Positions 17,969 to 28,300 are shown, numbered from the stretch's first letter. The stretch is DNA of 64,000 nt from Fidelibacterota bacterium (GCA_014382015.1 JACNKN010000041.1:1-64000); one strand, 5' to 3'. Notes: a model not told the origin generated them from the sequence alone. Translations and numbers: made by a program.

Positions 17969-19019
17969 AAGATACCAACCATTGAATTCTATAAAAGCCC
18001 GGCATGTGTTGGGCTTTCTTATTCTTAGCCTAATCTTAAGCTGTGCCAGACCCATTCGGTATATTGAAATTCATGGGAATACCATGGGTACAACCTATTC
18101 CATTCGAATTGTTCCAAATGCCGAGTCATCCATCCATCCTGAAACGATCCAAATTGCCATTGATTCAATCCTGGCGGATATTGATGTTCAAATGTCCACA
18201 TATCGTTTGGACAGTGAAATCTCCATTTTTAATCAACTGAAAAAGGATGAAGCCACCCAGGTTTCAGAGGCATTTGCAACTGTATTGAAACGAGCTATTT
18301 ATTGGGGAGAAATAACCAATGGAGCCTTTGACGTGTCCATATTACCCTCCGTATTGTTGTGGAGAAAGGGAAAGCCCGATCGGGAATACCCGGAACAATG
18401 GGAACCGCCCACCGACCTGGAATCAGTTATGGAAATGGTTAAAGTTGGTTTTGATAAAATAAATTTAAGCGAAAATAATTTAAGAAAATCCTATCCAGGT
18501 CAAATGATTGATTTAAATGCAATCGCCAAGGGGTGGGGTGTGGATCAACTTTTTATTTATATTCGTAATGCAGGTATGAAAAATTTTATGGTAGAAATTG
18601 GCGGCGAAGTTCGAACCTTGGGAAATAATAACAAAGGGTCTGACTGGAAAATTGGGATTGATAAACCCATGGTGGGGACTATTCCGGGAGAAGAGATTTA
18701 TTCAGTCGTATCTGTTTCAAACCAGGCCATGGCCACTTCCGGTAATTACAGGAATTTTCAAGAATTTAACAATGTGCAATATTCTCATATTATTGATCCT
18801 CGTACGGGACAACCGACTCGTTCCAATATTGCATCGGTGACAGTCATTGCGTCGACTTGCATGGATGCAGATGCATTAGCTACAGCCCTGAATGTAATGG
18901 GAATTGAAAAAGGTAAGAGACTTGTTGAATCCTTAAACGGATATGAAGCTTTTTGGATTCTCAAAGAGAATGAACAACTAAAGTCAGCGGCATCTTTAGG
19001 GATGCCAATCCTTAATTAA
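17952..19019 (+). CDS. apbE: FAD:protein FMN transferase, lipoprotein
   Basis: Transfers FMN from FAD onto threonines in NqrB and NqrC, outside the cytoplasmic membrane. The protein has 355 residues. A signal peptide ends in the lipobox ILSC, so C31 should be lipidated. Family motifs: GTTYSIR near residue 50, [14 protein letters not shown] near 180, VEIGGEVR near 212, [10 protein letters not shown] near 278 and [14 protein letters not shown] near 305. I prefer the ATG at 17952 over a TTG at 17946. Its position directly after nqrF fits the role in NQR maturation. Confidence 0.93.
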   Translation: MISLVKRYQPLNSIKARHVLGFLILSLILSCARPIRYIEIHGNTMGTTYSIRIVPNAESSIHPETIQIAIDSILADIDVQMSTYRLDSEISIFNQLKKDEATQVSEAFATVLKRAIYWGEITNGAFDVSILPSVLLWRKGKPDREYPEQWEPPTDLESVMEMVKVGFDKINLSENNLRKSYPGQMIDLNAIAKGWGVDQLFIYIRNAGMKNFMVEIGGEVRTLGNNNKGSDWKIGIDKPMVGTIPGEEIYSVVSVSNQAMATSGNYRNFQEFNNVQYSHIIDPRTGQPTRSNIASVTVIASTCMDADALATALNVMGIEKGKRLVESLNGYEAFWILKENEQLKSAASLGMPILN

Positions 19020-19195
19020 CTGGATTCAATTTTCGGCTTTTGTGACGGATCGTCACAAGTCCCGCCAGTCAGACAAACACAATCACTAACCACTCCGCCA
19101 CAGGATCCCTGTAATGGTTTGCGGTTAAAAATTATCCCAATTGACATGCCTAGAATAGCGATGCCGATTACAAGAATTGTAAGAAATAATTGCAT
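19016..19195 (-). CDS. nqrM: NqrM-like NQR maturation factor (DUF539), 59 residues
   Basis: A 59-residue protein found by translating the minus strand of the apbE-nhaD gap. It has an N-terminal transmembrane helix (MQLFLTILVIGIAILGMSIG), then IIFNRKPLQGSCGG and a cysteine-rich tail (four Cys: C32, C39, C41, C47). This matches the NqrM layout: a helix, the M.IG.IF.RKP..GSCGG motif, then further cysteines. NqrM is needed to assemble NQR, probably by delivering iron. The gene is convergent with apbE and overlaps its stop by four bases; in many genomes it instead follows apbE on the same strand. No clear ribosome-binding site is visible. Confidence 0.75.
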   Translation of the reverse strand: MQLFLTILVIGIAILGMSIGIIFNRKPLQGSCGGVVSDCVCLTGGTCDDPSQKPKIESS

Positions 19196-19273
19196 GGTAG
19201 AATTTACAGAAAAAATTGAATTGAGTAATTAAATCAATTATTAGGATGAAAATCCTGTACCATTTAATTTCTG

Positions 19274-19290
19274 TGCTTGTTGAACAAGCA
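19274..19290. promoter_or_regulatory. Perfect palindrome 15 bp upstream of nhaD
   Basis: Arms TGCTTGTT/AACAAGCA around a central G, close to the antiporter start codon. It may be an operator or a leader hairpin limiting ribosome access. Only the symmetry and position support this. Confidence 0.3.
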
Positions 19291-19304
19291 AATTAAAAAA
19301 AATG

Positions 19305-20714
19305 ATGAATAAAACACTAATAACTTTTCTTGCCTTTACTGGTTTCGCATTCGCCTCCGGCAATGCTCACGGCGCTGCCCCTCATTTAAATGGGGCGGAT
19401 CTTTCTATTCTTTGGGTGATCCCATTTGCTGGTATATTATTATCCATTGCAGGATTCCCTTTGGTTGCCCCACAGTTTTGGCATCACAATTTTGGGAAAG
19501 TTTCAGCTTTTTGGGCCGCACTCCTCATTATTCCATTTTTATTGGTGAAGGGATTTTCAATTACCCTTTATGAATTACTCGATGTAGGTTTATTGGAATA
19601 CATTCCATTTATTATTCTTTTACTGGCGTTATTTACAATTTCAGGGGGTGTGCAGCTCACCGGTTCACTGGTGGGAAAACCAATCGTAAATACAGGTGTC
19701 ATATTATTGGGAACCATATTGGCCAGTTGGATGGGAACTACGGGCGCAGCCATGCTCTTGATTCGTCCCCTTATTCGCGCCAATAAGGATCGACAAAATA
19801 AAGTCCATGTAATTGTATTCTTTATTTTTCTTGTGGCTAACATTGGTGGTTCGTTGACCCCTTTAGGTGACCCGCCATTATTTTTAGGATTTTTAAAAGG
19901 TGTAGATTTCTTCTGGACCACATCCGCTATGTTTCTACCTATGCTTTTTCTGGCTGTTTGTTTGTTGGCTATCTTTTTTGCTCTGGATACATTTTTATAT
20001 AATAGAGAAGAAAACCACCCTGTTCCTGAAACAAATGAAAAACTGGGCATTAAAGGGTCCTTTAATTTGTTATTATTGGTAGGGGTAATTGGCTCCGTAT
20101 TATTGAGCGGGTTTTGGCATCCACATATTAGTTTTATGGTATATCATGTGGAGGTGGAACTCCAAAATATCGCAAGGGATATATTACTTTTACTTCTGAC
20201 CATAGCCAGTTGGAAAATCACATCCCAATCGATTCGTGAAGCGAACGAATATACCTGGTTTCCCATTGTAGAGGTGGCCAAACTGTTTGCCGGTATTTTC
20301 ATTACCATTATTCCCGCCATCGCTATATTAAAAGCTGGGACAGATGGCGTTTTGGCATCAGTAATAAACTCAGTATCTAATGAAGCAGGTCCAATCAATT
20401 ATATGTATTTCTGGGCCACCGGCATTCTATCCAGTTTCTTGGATAATGCACCAACTTATCTTGTTTTCTTCAACACAGCAGGGGGTGATGCATCTGTACT
20501 CATGGGAGAGTTGTCTCAAACTTTACTGGCTATATCAGCCGGCGCAGTTTTTATGGGAGCCAATACCTATATTGGTAATGCACCCAACTTCATGGTGAAA
20601 TCTATTTCCGAATCTTCAGGTATTGAGATGCCCTCTTTTTTTGGTTACCTGTTTAAATGGTCAATACCTATACTAATTCCATTATTTATTTTAGTGAGTT
20701 ACCTCTTTTTCTAA
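19305..20714 (+). CDS. nhaD: NhaD-type Na+/H+ antiporter
   Basis: Integral membrane antiporter of the ion transporter superfamily, 469 residues with about 12 helices. Recognisable segments are FVANIGGSLTPLGDPPLFLGFL near residue 185 with the conserved N-x-G-G and TPLGDPP, and LSSFLDNAPTYLVFFN near residue 380, with GANTYIGNAPNFMVKSI near the end. These duplicated NAP/GDPP loops are typical of NhaD and ArsB-like carriers. Two ATG codons lie in tandem (19302 and 19305). Its place after the NQR operon suggests use of the sodium gradient, although CitMHS-type anion transport cannot be fully excluded. Confidence 0.8.
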   Translation: MNKTLITFLAFTGFAFASGNAHGAAPHLNGADLSILWVIPFAGILLSIAGFPLVAPQFWHHNFGKVSAFWAALLIIPFLLVKGFSITLYELLDVGLLEYIPFIILLLALFTISGGVQLTGSLVGKPIVNTGVILLGTILASWMGTTGAAMLLIRPLIRANKDRQNKVHVIVFFIFLVANIGGSLTPLGDPPLFLGFLKGVDFFWTTSAMFLPMLFLAVCLLAIFFALDTFLYNREENHPVPETNEKLGIKGSFNLLLLVGVIGSVLLSGFWHPHISFMVYHVEVELQNIARDILLLLLTIASWKITSQSIREANEYTWFPIVEVAKLFAGIFITIIPAIAILKAGTDGVLASVINSVSNEAGPINYMYFWATGILSSFLDNAPTYLVFFNTAGGDASVLMGELSQTLLAISAGAVFMGANTYIGNAPNFMVKSISESSGIEMPSFFGYLFKWSIPILIPLFILVSYLFF

Positions 20715-20717
20715 AAT

Positions 20718-21263
20718 ATGCGAATTTCAAAAGTCACAACCAAAACTGGTGATAAGGGTAAGACAGGTTTAGGCGATAGAAATCGGGTGTCAAAAGATCA
20801 CCCAATTATGGGTTTCCTTGGCGAGATAGATGAATTGAATTCTTTCCTTGGATTAGCGATTTCATCCTGCAAAGAAATGGGTTTGATTCAGGAATTACAA
20901 TCTATTCAACAAGATTTATTCAATATAGGTGGTGAAGCATCTATGCCCGGGTCTAAAATGGAATTATTGAGTAAAGACCGAATCGTATTTTTAGAAAAAT
21001 CCGTTGATAAAATGAATGAATCATTGCCGCCATTGAAGGAATTTATTCTGCCGGGCGGAGATGAATTTTCTGCACGCATTCATGTGGTCAGGGCCGTGTG
21101 CCGTCGAGTGGAACGATCCTGCGTCACATTAATGAATACTGGGGTGGATGTGAAGTTTTGGCTAATTTATCTTAACCGACTCAGTGATTACTGTTTTGTT
21201 TTGGCACGATATATAACCCAGAGTGAAGGGGAAAATGAAACACTTTGGGTTCGAGATAAATAA
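20718..21263 (+). CDS. Cob(I)alamin adenosyltransferase, PduO type
   Basis: Makes adenosylcobalamin from cob(I)alamin and ATP, 181 residues. The ATP-binding N-terminus TKTGDKGKTGLGDRNRVSKD is diagnostic, followed by GEIDELNSFLGLA near residue 34 and, in the second half, FILPGGDEFSARIHVVRAVCRRVER near residue 107, which contains the conserved R-x-x-x-R-R-x-E helix. It starts 3 bp after nhaD. The likely customer in this window is the B12-dependent mutase at 28333-29991. Confidence 0.93.
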   Translation: MRISKVTTKTGDKGKTGLGDRNRVSKDHPIMGFLGEIDELNSFLGLAISSCKEMGLIQELQSIQQDLFNIGGEASMPGSKMELLSKDRIVFLEKSVDKMNESLPPLKEFILPGGDEFSARIHVVRAVCRRVERSCVTLMNTGVDVKFWLIYLNRLSDYCFVLARYITQSEGENETLWVRDK

Positions 21264-21333
21264 TTGTTATTTCTCCTTCGATTGTTAGATAAAATCTAAA
21301 TAATATACCTAAATTCTCGGTCTGTTAAATATC

Positions 21334-22338
21334 ATGTTAGACTGGAAAACATTACATAAAACAATTGACGGTGTGGAAAGAATATTACTGTCCACCCATG
21401 AAAACCCTGACGGAGATGGGCTCGGCAGTGCATATTCCATGTATCATTTCCTCAAAAATAAGGGGAAAGATTGTCGTATTATTCAAATATCTCAACTCCC
21501 TTATGAATATGAATTTTTAAATACAGATCAAGTGATTGAAACCTATAATCCCGAAACGCATGATGATTGGATTTCTCAAGTAGATTTAGCCTTAATCTTT
21601 GATGTGGGTGATTACCGTCGCATGAGACAAATTGGCGATGAATTAGCGTCCAATAAAATTCACGTGGTGAATATTGACCATCACCCGGATTTGAGTGATG
21701 GGCGATTTGCGGAAAATTTTATCAATATGGATGCGGCTGCTACGGGTGAAATGGTTTATGATTTTATGAAGGCTGGAAACATATCCATGACGAAAGAAAT
21801 CGCAGTGGGTATTTATACGGGTATTGTCACTGATACGGGGTCATTCAGTTATAGTAATACAAACCAAAAATGTCACCAAATTGCCATGGAATGTATCGAA
21901 GTCGGGGTCAATACATCCCAAATTTACCAATCTGTTTATGAAAATAGTTCGAAAGGCCGCGTCGCACTTTTGGGATTGATTCTGAATCAAATTGAATATA
22001 ATGACACAGGCGAACTGGCCTGGTTCACCATTGACCAATCCATGATGAATAAAGCGAATGCCACCCAAGCGGATGTAGATGGATTTACAGATTTTGTTCG
22101 GAAAATCCGTGGGGTAGAAGTGGCTGTTATGATTGTGGAGAAAGATAATAATTCCTGTCGGGTTAATTTTAGATCGAAGGGAAAATATGTCATCAATGGG
22201 ATTGCCAAAGCCTTGGGAGGCGGAGGTCATAAATTAGCTGCCGGTGCAGTTACTCAAGGGTCTTTAGACGAAGTCCTGCCAAAAGTATTGGCGTCAACTC
22301 GCGCATCATTGGCAGATCAAAATGGGGAACTAAAATGA
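21334..22338 (+). CDS. DHH/DHHA1 phosphoesterase (NrnA or DhhP-like)
   Basis: Manganese-dependent phosphoesterase, 334 residues. DHH domain motifs: THENPDGDGLGSA near residue 20, DVGDYRR near 91 and NIDHHPD near 112. The DHHA1 domain ends in LGGGGHKLAAGA near residue 291. Proteins of this size and layout hydrolyse nanoRNA, pAp, or the c-di-AMP breakdown product pApA, and some cleave c-di-AMP itself. A c-di-AMP synthase is encoded at 43569, so a role in that pathway is possible but not shown. It overlaps ispH by four bases. Confidence 0.88.
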   Translation: MLDWKTLHKTIDGVERILLSTHENPDGDGLGSAYSMYHFLKNKGKDCRIIQISQLPYEYEFLNTDQVIETYNPETHDDWISQVDLALIFDVGDYRRMRQIGDELASNKIHVVNIDHHPDLSDGRFAENFINMDAAATGEMVYDFMKAGNISMTKEIAVGIYTGIVTDTGSFSYSNTNQKCHQIAMECIEVGVNTSQIYQSVYENSSKGRVALLGLILNQIEYNDTGELAWFTIDQSMMNKANATQADVDGFTDFVRKIRGVEVAVMIVEKDNNSCRVNFRSKGKYVINGIAKALGGGGHKLAAGAVTQGSLDEVLPKVLASTRASLADQNGELK

Positions 22339-23195
22339 GAATCCTCGTGGCAAAAGATGCAGGATATTGTTTTGGTGTAAGGGATGCGGTTAATCTGGCA
22401 TACGATACGGCAGAAAAAAATGGAGATGTATATATGCTTGGGCATATTGTTCATAACGAAAATGTAGTGCAGGATTTAGACAATGCCGGCGCAAAAGTAA
22501 TCAATTCGTTAGAAGATGTACCAGATGATAAGCCCATTCTTTTCCGAGCACACGGCACCGCTGTTGAAACATGGGATGATGCCAAAGCTAAACACATAAA
22601 TATTGTAGATGCGACCTGTCCGCTTGTTTTAGAAATCCATGACGAGGTTAAAAAACTTGAAGCGGAGGGCCGCAGTATAATTATTATTGGCGACCATAGT
22701 CATGACGAGGTTGTGGGGATTGCCAGCCAGGTAAAAAAATCGATTATTGTATCTTCACCGGAAGAAGCACAGGCACTTCGAAAAACAAAACTGGCCGGTG
22801 TGGTGAGTCAATCGACCCAGACAATTGAGAATGTTCAGGAAATAATTAATATAATCATGACCAAAGTATTCGATTTACGATTCGTGAATACTATTTGTTA
22901 TCCCACAAAACGGAACCAAAGCCAAATTAGAGAATTAGCAAAAGAATGCGATGTTATGATTGTGATTGGATCGTTTACCAGTGCAAATTCAAAACGACTT
23001 ACGGCATTGGCAAAAGAAAGAAATGCCCATTCCTTTCAAGTGACGTGCGCTGATGAAATAAATCCAGACTGGCTCAAACATACGGAAACAGTAGGTGTAT
23101 CTGCCGGTGCCAGCACACCAGATAATATTATTGATGAAGTGTTAACAAAAATTAAAGAAATCGGGGAAGTTCCGGAGGAGGTGATCTATGGCTGA
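22335..23195 (+). CDS. ispH: 4-hydroxy-3-methylbut-2-enyl diphosphate reductase
   Basis: Last enzyme of the MEP isoprenoid pathway, converting HMBPP to IPP and DMAPP with an iron-sulfur cluster. It has 286 residues. The cluster cysteines are C12 (GYCFGV), C95 (DATCPLV) and C188 ([10 protein letters not shown]). The histidine motifs GHIVHN (about 36-41) and RAHGT (71-75) and the C-terminal SAGASTPD are present. It overlaps the upstream phosphoesterase and the downstream pdxS. Dxs, the first MEP enzyme, lies 1.5 kb downstream. Confidence 0.96.
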   Translation: MRILVAKDAGYCFGVRDAVNLAYDTAEKNGDVYMLGHIVHNENVVQDLDNAGAKVINSLEDVPDDKPILFRAHGTAVETWDDAKAKHINIVDATCPLVLEIHDEVKKLEAEGRSIIIIGDHSHDEVVGIASQVKKSIIVSSPEEAQALRKTKLAGVVSQSTQTIENVQEIINIIMTKVFDLRFVNTICYPTKRNQSQIRELAKECDVMIVIGSFTSANSKRLTALAKERNAHSFQVTCADEINPDWLKHTETVGVSAGASTPDNIIDEVLTKIKEIGEVPEEVIYG

Positions 23196-24072
23196 AAAAG
23201 GCTTATTTGAAATAAAAGTTGGTTTAGCTGAAATGTTAAAAGGTGGTGTCATCATGGATGTGATGAATGCAGACCAGGCGAAAATTGCTGAAGATGCTGG
23301 TGCCGTGGCCGTCATGGCATTAGAAAGAATCCCTGCATTGATACGGGAAGAAGGCGGTATTGCCCGCGCCAGTGATCCAGAAATGATTAGAGCGATTCAA
23401 TCAGTTGTATCTATCCCTGTCATGGCTAAAGTCCGCATTGGGCATTTTGCCGAAGCGCAAATTTTGGAAGCCATGGAAGTTGATTTTGTAGATGAAAGTG
23501 AAGTCCTAACCCCGGCAGATGAACATAATCATATTTGGAAACATGATTATAAAGTTCCCTTCGTTTGCGGATGCCGCAACCTGGGTGAAGCACTCAGACG
23601 TATTGGAGAAGGTGCAGCTTTGATTCGTACGAAAGGGGAAGCAGGCAGTGGTAATATTGTAGAAGCAGTCCGGCATATGCGGCAGGTTCAAAGTGATATG
23701 AAAAAATTAACGGTGATGGATCAGGATGAGCTCATGGCCGCGGCAAAAGAAATGGGTGCACCGTTCGCCCTTGTTCAACAAGTGGCTAAATTAGGGAAAT
23801 TGCCCGTACCCAATTTCGCAGCTGGCGGCATTGCCACACCAGCCGACGCGTCTCTCATGATGCAATTGGGCGCCGAAACCGTATTTGTTGGTTCTGGAAT
23901 CTTTATGAGCGAAGACCCTGCCCCAAGGGCAAAAGCAATTGTGGATGCAGTAACCTACTTCAAGGATCCCAAAAAACTGGTGGAAATTTCCAGTGGACTT
24001 CAATCCGCAATGAAAGGATTAGACATGTCAGAAATTCCCGAAGGTGAACGCCTTCAGGAACGAGGTTGGTAG
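23188..24072 (+). CDS. pdxS: Pyridoxal 5'-phosphate synthase subunit PdxS
   Basis: Synthase subunit of the DXP-independent vitamin B6 pathway, which condenses ribose 5-phosphate, glyceraldehyde 3-phosphate and ammonia. It has 294 residues, the normal length. The sequence is highly conserved: MKGG-like start [19 protein letters not shown] near residue 18, [24 protein letters not shown], and [17 protein letters not shown] with VGSGIF near the end. It overlaps ispH by eight bases and is paired with pdxT, which supplies the ammonia. Confidence 0.97.
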   Translation: MAEKGLFEIKVGLAEMLKGGVIMDVMNADQAKIAEDAGAVAVMALERIPALIREEGGIARASDPEMIRAIQSVVSIPVMAKVRIGHFAEAQILEAMEVDFVDESEVLTPADEHNHIWKHDYKVPFVCGCRNLGEALRRIGEGAALIRTKGEAGSGNIVEAVRHMRQVQSDMKKLTVMDQDELMAAAKEMGAPFALVQQVAKLGKLPVPNFAAGGIATPADASLMMQLGAETVFVGSGIFMSEDPAPRAKAIVDAVTYFKDPKKLVEISSGLQSAMKGLDMSEIPEGERLQERGW

Positions 24073-24095
24073 GAATCCCTACTGACTGCAAAAAA

Positions 24096-24692
24096 ATGAT
24101 TGGTGTTCTGGCACTTCAGGGGGATTACGAAAAGCATATCCAAATTTTGGATTTGTTAAAAATCCAATCGATGGAAATTCGTTATCCCAGTGAAATGGAT
24201 AAGATTCAAGGCCTGGTCATTCCTGGCGGTGAATCCACCACCATGACAGATCTCATGGGCAGAAATGATTTTTATCAACCCATTCAAAAATTTGCGAAAG
24301 ACTTTCCCATTCTTGGTACCTGTGCCGGGTTAATAATGATGGCATCATCCGTACCTGATTCCAGGGTGAAACCCTTGGGTATTTTGGATATTGAAGTAGA
24401 TCGAAATGCCTATGGCAGACAGATTCATTCATTTACCGATCAATTGCCAATAAAATTAGATGATAGTGAAACCCATGTCCCATCCACATTTATTCGGGCA
24501 CCAAAAATTACGAATATGAGTTCCAATGTGGAGGTAATCAGTAAATATGAAGGAGATCCAGTGGCGGTGAGGCAAGGCCATCATATTGGATTATCTTTTC
24601 ATCCGGAACTGGATAATGTAACCGTGTTTCATGATTATATTTTCAAAAAGCAGTTGTGGAAAAAAACATCTTTAAAACACCATGCAGCTTAA
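24096..24692 (+). CDS. pdxT: Pyridoxal 5'-phosphate synthase glutaminase PdxT
   Basis: Class I glutamine amidotransferase that feeds ammonia to PdxS, 198 residues. The nucleophile is C76 in LGTCAGLIM, the oxyanion region is PGGESTTM near residue 43, and the catalytic His-Glu pair is in SFHPEL near residue 168. I chose the ATG at 24096, which gives the family N-terminus MIGVLALQGD; an upstream in-frame TTG at 24066 lies inside pdxS. It overlaps dxs by 11 bases. Confidence 0.93.
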   Translation: MIGVLALQGDYEKHIQILDLLKIQSMEIRYPSEMDKIQGLVIPGGESTTMTDLMGRNDFYQPIQKFAKDFPILGTCAGLIMMASSVPDSRVKPLGILDIEVDRNAYGRQIHSFTDQLPIKLDDSETHVPSTFIRAPKITNMSSNVEVISKYEGDPVAVRQGHHIGLSFHPELDNVTVFHDYIFKKQLWKKTSLKHHAA

Positions 24693-26574
24693 GCTTCTTC
24701 CCAATATAAAATCTCCTGCTGATATCCGAGAATATTCTCTGGAAGAACTTCGGCAATTGGCCGATGAAATTCGGTTTCATACTATTGATGTGGTGAGTGA
24801 AGTTGGGGGTCATTTAGCGTCCACTTTGGGTGTGGTCGAGTTGACCGTGGCTCTTCATAAAGTGTATCATACGCCAACGGATAAGATTATTTGGGACGTG
24901 GGGCATCAGGCTTATGCCCATAAATTGCTCACAGGTCGGTTTGATGCATTCCCTACAATTCGCCAATATGGCGGTTTGAGTGGGTTCCTTAAACGGGCTG
25001 AAAGTGAATATGATGTGTTTGGTGCCGGACATGCATCCACATCCATATCCGCTGGAGCGGGTATTGCAGAATCGCAAAAATATACAGGTAAAAAGTTTAA
25101 AGTTGTTTCTGTAATCGGAGACGGCGCCATGACGGGCGGGCTTGCATTTGAAGCATTAAATAATGCAGGACATATAAGAACGCCTATGCTGGTGATTCTC
25201 AATGATAATGAAATGTCTATTAGCCCCAATGTGGGAGCCATGAATACTTATTTGACCAAGATTGTAACAAACCCCCTGTATAATCGGATTCGAGATGAAA
25301 TTTGGAATATGTCAGGAAAATTACCTTTCGGGAAAAAAACGGCCCGATCCATGCTCCATCGAATAGAAGAAAGTCTAAAAACGCTTTTGGTCCCTGGAAT
25401 GCTTTTTGAAGAATTAGGGTTTCGCTATTTTGGTCCTATCGATGGCCATAACCTTGATGAGTTGGTTCGAACACTTGATCGGATCAAAGATTTAAAAACG
25501 CCTGCATTACTCCATATCCTGACAAAAAAAGGAAAAGGAATGGGCGTGGCAGAGGATGATCCCGTGAAATATCATGGGGTTAAACCCAACGGTTCATCGA
25601 ATGGAAAAGTGAGGACACCCATATCTATAAAATCATTTCAGGATGTATTTGGTTCATTGGTTTGCGAGATCGCGCGTAATCGAAATGATACAGTGTGTAT
25701 AACCGCGGCCATGGGAGAAGGAACCGGATTGATGTCATTTGCCAGGGAATTTCCAAAAAGATATTATGATGTGGGGATTGCGGAAGGGCATGGAGTTACA
25801 TTTGCTGCTGGTTTGGCTACAGAAGGTGTACGACCCATCGTGGCAATTTATTCCACATTTTTACAAAGGGCTTTTGATCATATTATTCATGATGTGGCCA
25901 TTCAGCATTTACCTGTGGTTTTTTGTTTGGATCGATCCGGCATTGCCGGTGAAGATGGCCCCACTCATCACGGTGCGTTGGATTTGGCTTATTTGAAATG
26001 TATCCAGGATTTAGTGCTTGCTGCACCCATAAATGGAAATGAATTACGTCATCTTTTATATACAGCATTGGATTATCAGGATGGTCCATTTGCCATTCGA
26101 TACCCAAAATCATCATCAGTGGAATTTGATCTCCATAGCCAGGCTGAACTTCTTCCGATTGGAAGTTGGGAAATAATGTCCCCAGGGAAAGATGTGGCTT
26201 TATTGGCTGTGGGCCCCCAAGTGTATGATGCATTGGGAGCTGCAGAAAAATTATCTCAATCAGGTATCAGTTGCGAAGTGGTAAATTGTCGTTTTATTAA
26301 ACCAATGGATGAGGCCTATTTGGAGTCAATCATTGGCCGTTTTAAACAGGTAATCACCATAGAAGAAGGCATTGTTACGGGTGGGTTTGGAGAAGGTGTT
26401 TCCGCATGGTTATCGGTGCATGGTTTTAAAGGAGATACTAGAATATTGGGTTTGCCAAATTCTTTTGTGGAACATGGTCCCAGAGATGTTTTACTAAAGA
26501 AATTAGGGATTAGTCAGGATGGAATCATTGAGGCAGTAATCGCATTAAAAGAATCTTTCCAAATAAGAGTATAG
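24682..26574 (+). CDS. dxs: 1-deoxy-D-xylulose-5-phosphate synthase
   Basis: Thiamine-diphosphate enzyme that makes DXP from pyruvate and glyceraldehyde 3-phosphate, the entry step of the MEP pathway and also a thiamine precursor. It has 630 residues. The N-terminal half has WDVGHQAYAHKLLTGR near residue 72 and the TPP-binding VIGDGAMTGG near residue 145. The transketolase-like half has DVGIAEGHGVTFAAGLA near residue 363 and DRSGIAGEDGPTHHG near residue 417. Because B6 is made by PdxST here, DXP is not needed for pyridoxal phosphate. Confidence 0.97.
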   Translation: MQLKLLPNIKSPADIREYSLEELRQLADEIRFHTIDVVSEVGGHLASTLGVVELTVALHKVYHTPTDKIIWDVGHQAYAHKLLTGRFDAFPTIRQYGGLSGFLKRAESEYDVFGAGHASTSISAGAGIAESQKYTGKKFKVVSVIGDGAMTGGLAFEALNNAGHIRTPMLVILNDNEMSISPNVGAMNTYLTKIVTNPLYNRIRDEIWNMSGKLPFGKKTARSMLHRIEESLKTLLVPGMLFEELGFRYFGPIDGHNLDELVRTLDRIKDLKTPALLHILTKKGKGMGVAEDDPVKYHGVKPNGSSNGKVRTPISIKSFQDVFGSLVCEIARNRNDTVCITAAMGEGTGLMSFAREFPKRYYDVGIAEGHGVTFAAGLATEGVRPIVAIYSTFLQRAFDHIIHDVAIQHLPVVFCLDRSGIAGEDGPTHHGALDLAYLKCIQDLVLAAPINGNELRHLLYTALDYQDGPFAIRYPKSSSVEFDLHSQAELLPIGSWEIMSPGKDVALLAVGPQVYDALGAAEKLSQSGISCEVVNCRFIKPMDEAYLESIIGRFKQVITIEEGIVTGGFGEGVSAWLSVHGFKGDTRILGLPNSFVEHGPRDVLLKKLGISQDGIIEAVIALKESFQIRV

Positions 26575-26578
26575 TCAA

Positions 26579-28300
26579 ATGAGTTCTATTTTATTAGTTC
26601 TGTTTGGATTTACGATTCTTTTTATTGGGTATCGGTTTTATTCCAAATTTGTTGGGCGCCGTATTTTTGATATTCAGGAAAAGAATGTTATCATGCCATC
26701 TAAGGAGTTTGAAGATGGCATTGATTATGTTCCAACAAAAAAACATATTTTATTTGGTCACCATTTTACTTCTGTCGCAGGTGCTGCACCGATTATCGGG
26801 CCCTGTGTGGCCGCTTATTGGGGTTGGCTTCCGGCTTTGGTATGGATTCTGTTTGGGACAATACTCATGGGAGCCGTTCATGATTTTGGTGCATTGGTGA
26901 TGAGTGTGAAGGAAAAAGGGCGGAGTATAGCTGATATTGCATCCACCACCATAAGTAAACGTGTCCGCCTTATGTTTTTAATTTTTATTCTTCTTCTGGT
27001 TTGGCTTGTTCTGGCCGTTTTTGCCATGGCAATCGCAGATTTATTTGTGGGGGTTCCTGCTTCGGTCATTCCGATTAATATTCAAATTATCATTGCAATT
27101 ATTATGGGTTTTTTGATTTACAAAAAGAAAATGGATATTTTGATCCCATCCCTTGTTGCATTGGCATTATTGTATTTTTTTGTATGGGTGGGAACAACAA
27201 CACCCATTGACTTCACAACGACCATGGAAGTGCAGGACGCGAAAAACCTTTGGATCATTTTACTATTTATATATTCAGCAATCGCCAGTCTATTACCCGT
27301 TTGGACACTTCTCCAACCACGGGATTATATCAATAGTCATCAGTTAATTGTTGGGTTGGGTTTATTATTCCTTGGCATATTTGTTTCCCAGCCCGCGGTG
27401 GATGCACCTGCTTTACGATCTTTCTCAGAACCGGGAGTCCCAAGCTTATTTCCCCTTCTCTTTGTAACCATTGCCTGTGGCGCCATCAGCGGATTTCATG
27501 GTCTGGTTGCTTCCGGTACCTCTTCTAAACAACTGGAACATTTATCCGATGCCAGGATGGTGGGGTACGGTGGTATGATTGGGGAAGGTACCCTGGCATT
27601 GGCAACGACGGTTGCAGCTGTGGCAGGAATATCTTTAGTGACACAATGTAATTTGCCATCTGTTGGGCATGTTACTGATTTGAACTGGGCAGTTTATTAT
27701 GATTCCTGGGCCCATGCCAGTGGGAATAAAGCGACTGCTTTTGTGTTGGGTGGCGGTGCCTTAATAAAATCGCTGGGTATTCCGGTTCAACTGGCAAATA
27801 CACTCATGGCTGTCCTTGTTATTTCATTTGCTGCTACAACCCTGGATACAGCAACCCGAATCCAACGATTTATCCTGAAAGAATTTGGGCTGGCAACCCA
27901 AATAAAACCATTGACCAATCGATATGTTGGCACAGCCGTTGCCGTTGGTCCCGCTCTTCTGTTGGCATTTTGGAATATTGCTGACCCCGGGTCTGGGGCT
28001 ACGCGACAGGCTGGATGGGTATTATGGCCCATTTTTGGTGCCAGTAATCAAATGTTAGCTGCCCTGACATTGATGGTACTTACGCTTTATTTTTGGCAGA
28101 AGAAAAAACCTGTTTTACCCTTATTAATTCCTATGCTTCTCATTATGGCGGTTACCTTTACTGCATTGGTATCTAATGCCATTACTTTTTATGGACATAA
28201 TAATGTTTTGTTTGGTTTAGCCATTCTACTAATGGGACTGATCGTTTGGATGATATTTGAGGGCGTGAATAAGGTGTTAGAAATTCGCAGAACACTGTAA
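26579..28300 (+). CDS. cstA: Carbon starvation protein CstA family transporter
   Basis: Large membrane protein with about 15-16 helices, 573 residues, shorter than the roughly 700-residue E. coli CstA but within the range of other bacterial members. The family core is present: [30 protein letters not shown] near residues 61-90 (split motif), [17 protein letters not shown] near residue 101, and [18 protein letters not shown] near residue 301. Known members import pyruvate or peptides. The neighbouring mutase and B12 genes would suit carbon-scavenging metabolism, but the substrate here is not known. Confidence 0.92.
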   Translation: MSSILLVLFGFTILFIGYRFYSKFVGRRIFDIQEKNVIMPSKEFEDGIDYVPTKKHILFGHHFTSVAGAAPIIGPCVAAYWGWLPALVWILFGTILMGAVHDFGALVMSVKEKGRSIADIASTTISKRVRLMFLIFILLLVWLVLAVFAMAIADLFVGVPASVIPINIQIIIAIIMGFLIYKKKMDILIPSLVALALLYFFVWVGTTTPIDFTTTMEVQDAKNLWIILLFIYSAIASLLPVWTLLQPRDYINSHQLIVGLGLLFLGIFVSQPAVDAPALRSFSEPGVPSLFPLLFVTIACGAISGFHGLVASGTSSKQLEHLSDARMVGYGGMIGEGTLALATTVAAVAGISLVTQCNLPSVGHVTDLNWAVYYDSWAHASGNKATAFVLGGGALIKSLGIPVQLANTLMAVLVISFAATTLDTATRIQRFILKEFGLATQIKPLTNRYVGTAVAVGPALLLAFWNIADPGSGATRQAGWVLWPIFGASNQMLAALTLMVLTLYFWQKKKPVLPLLIPMLLIMAVTFTALVSNAITFYGHNNVLFGLAILLMGLIVWMIFEGVNKVLEIRRTL

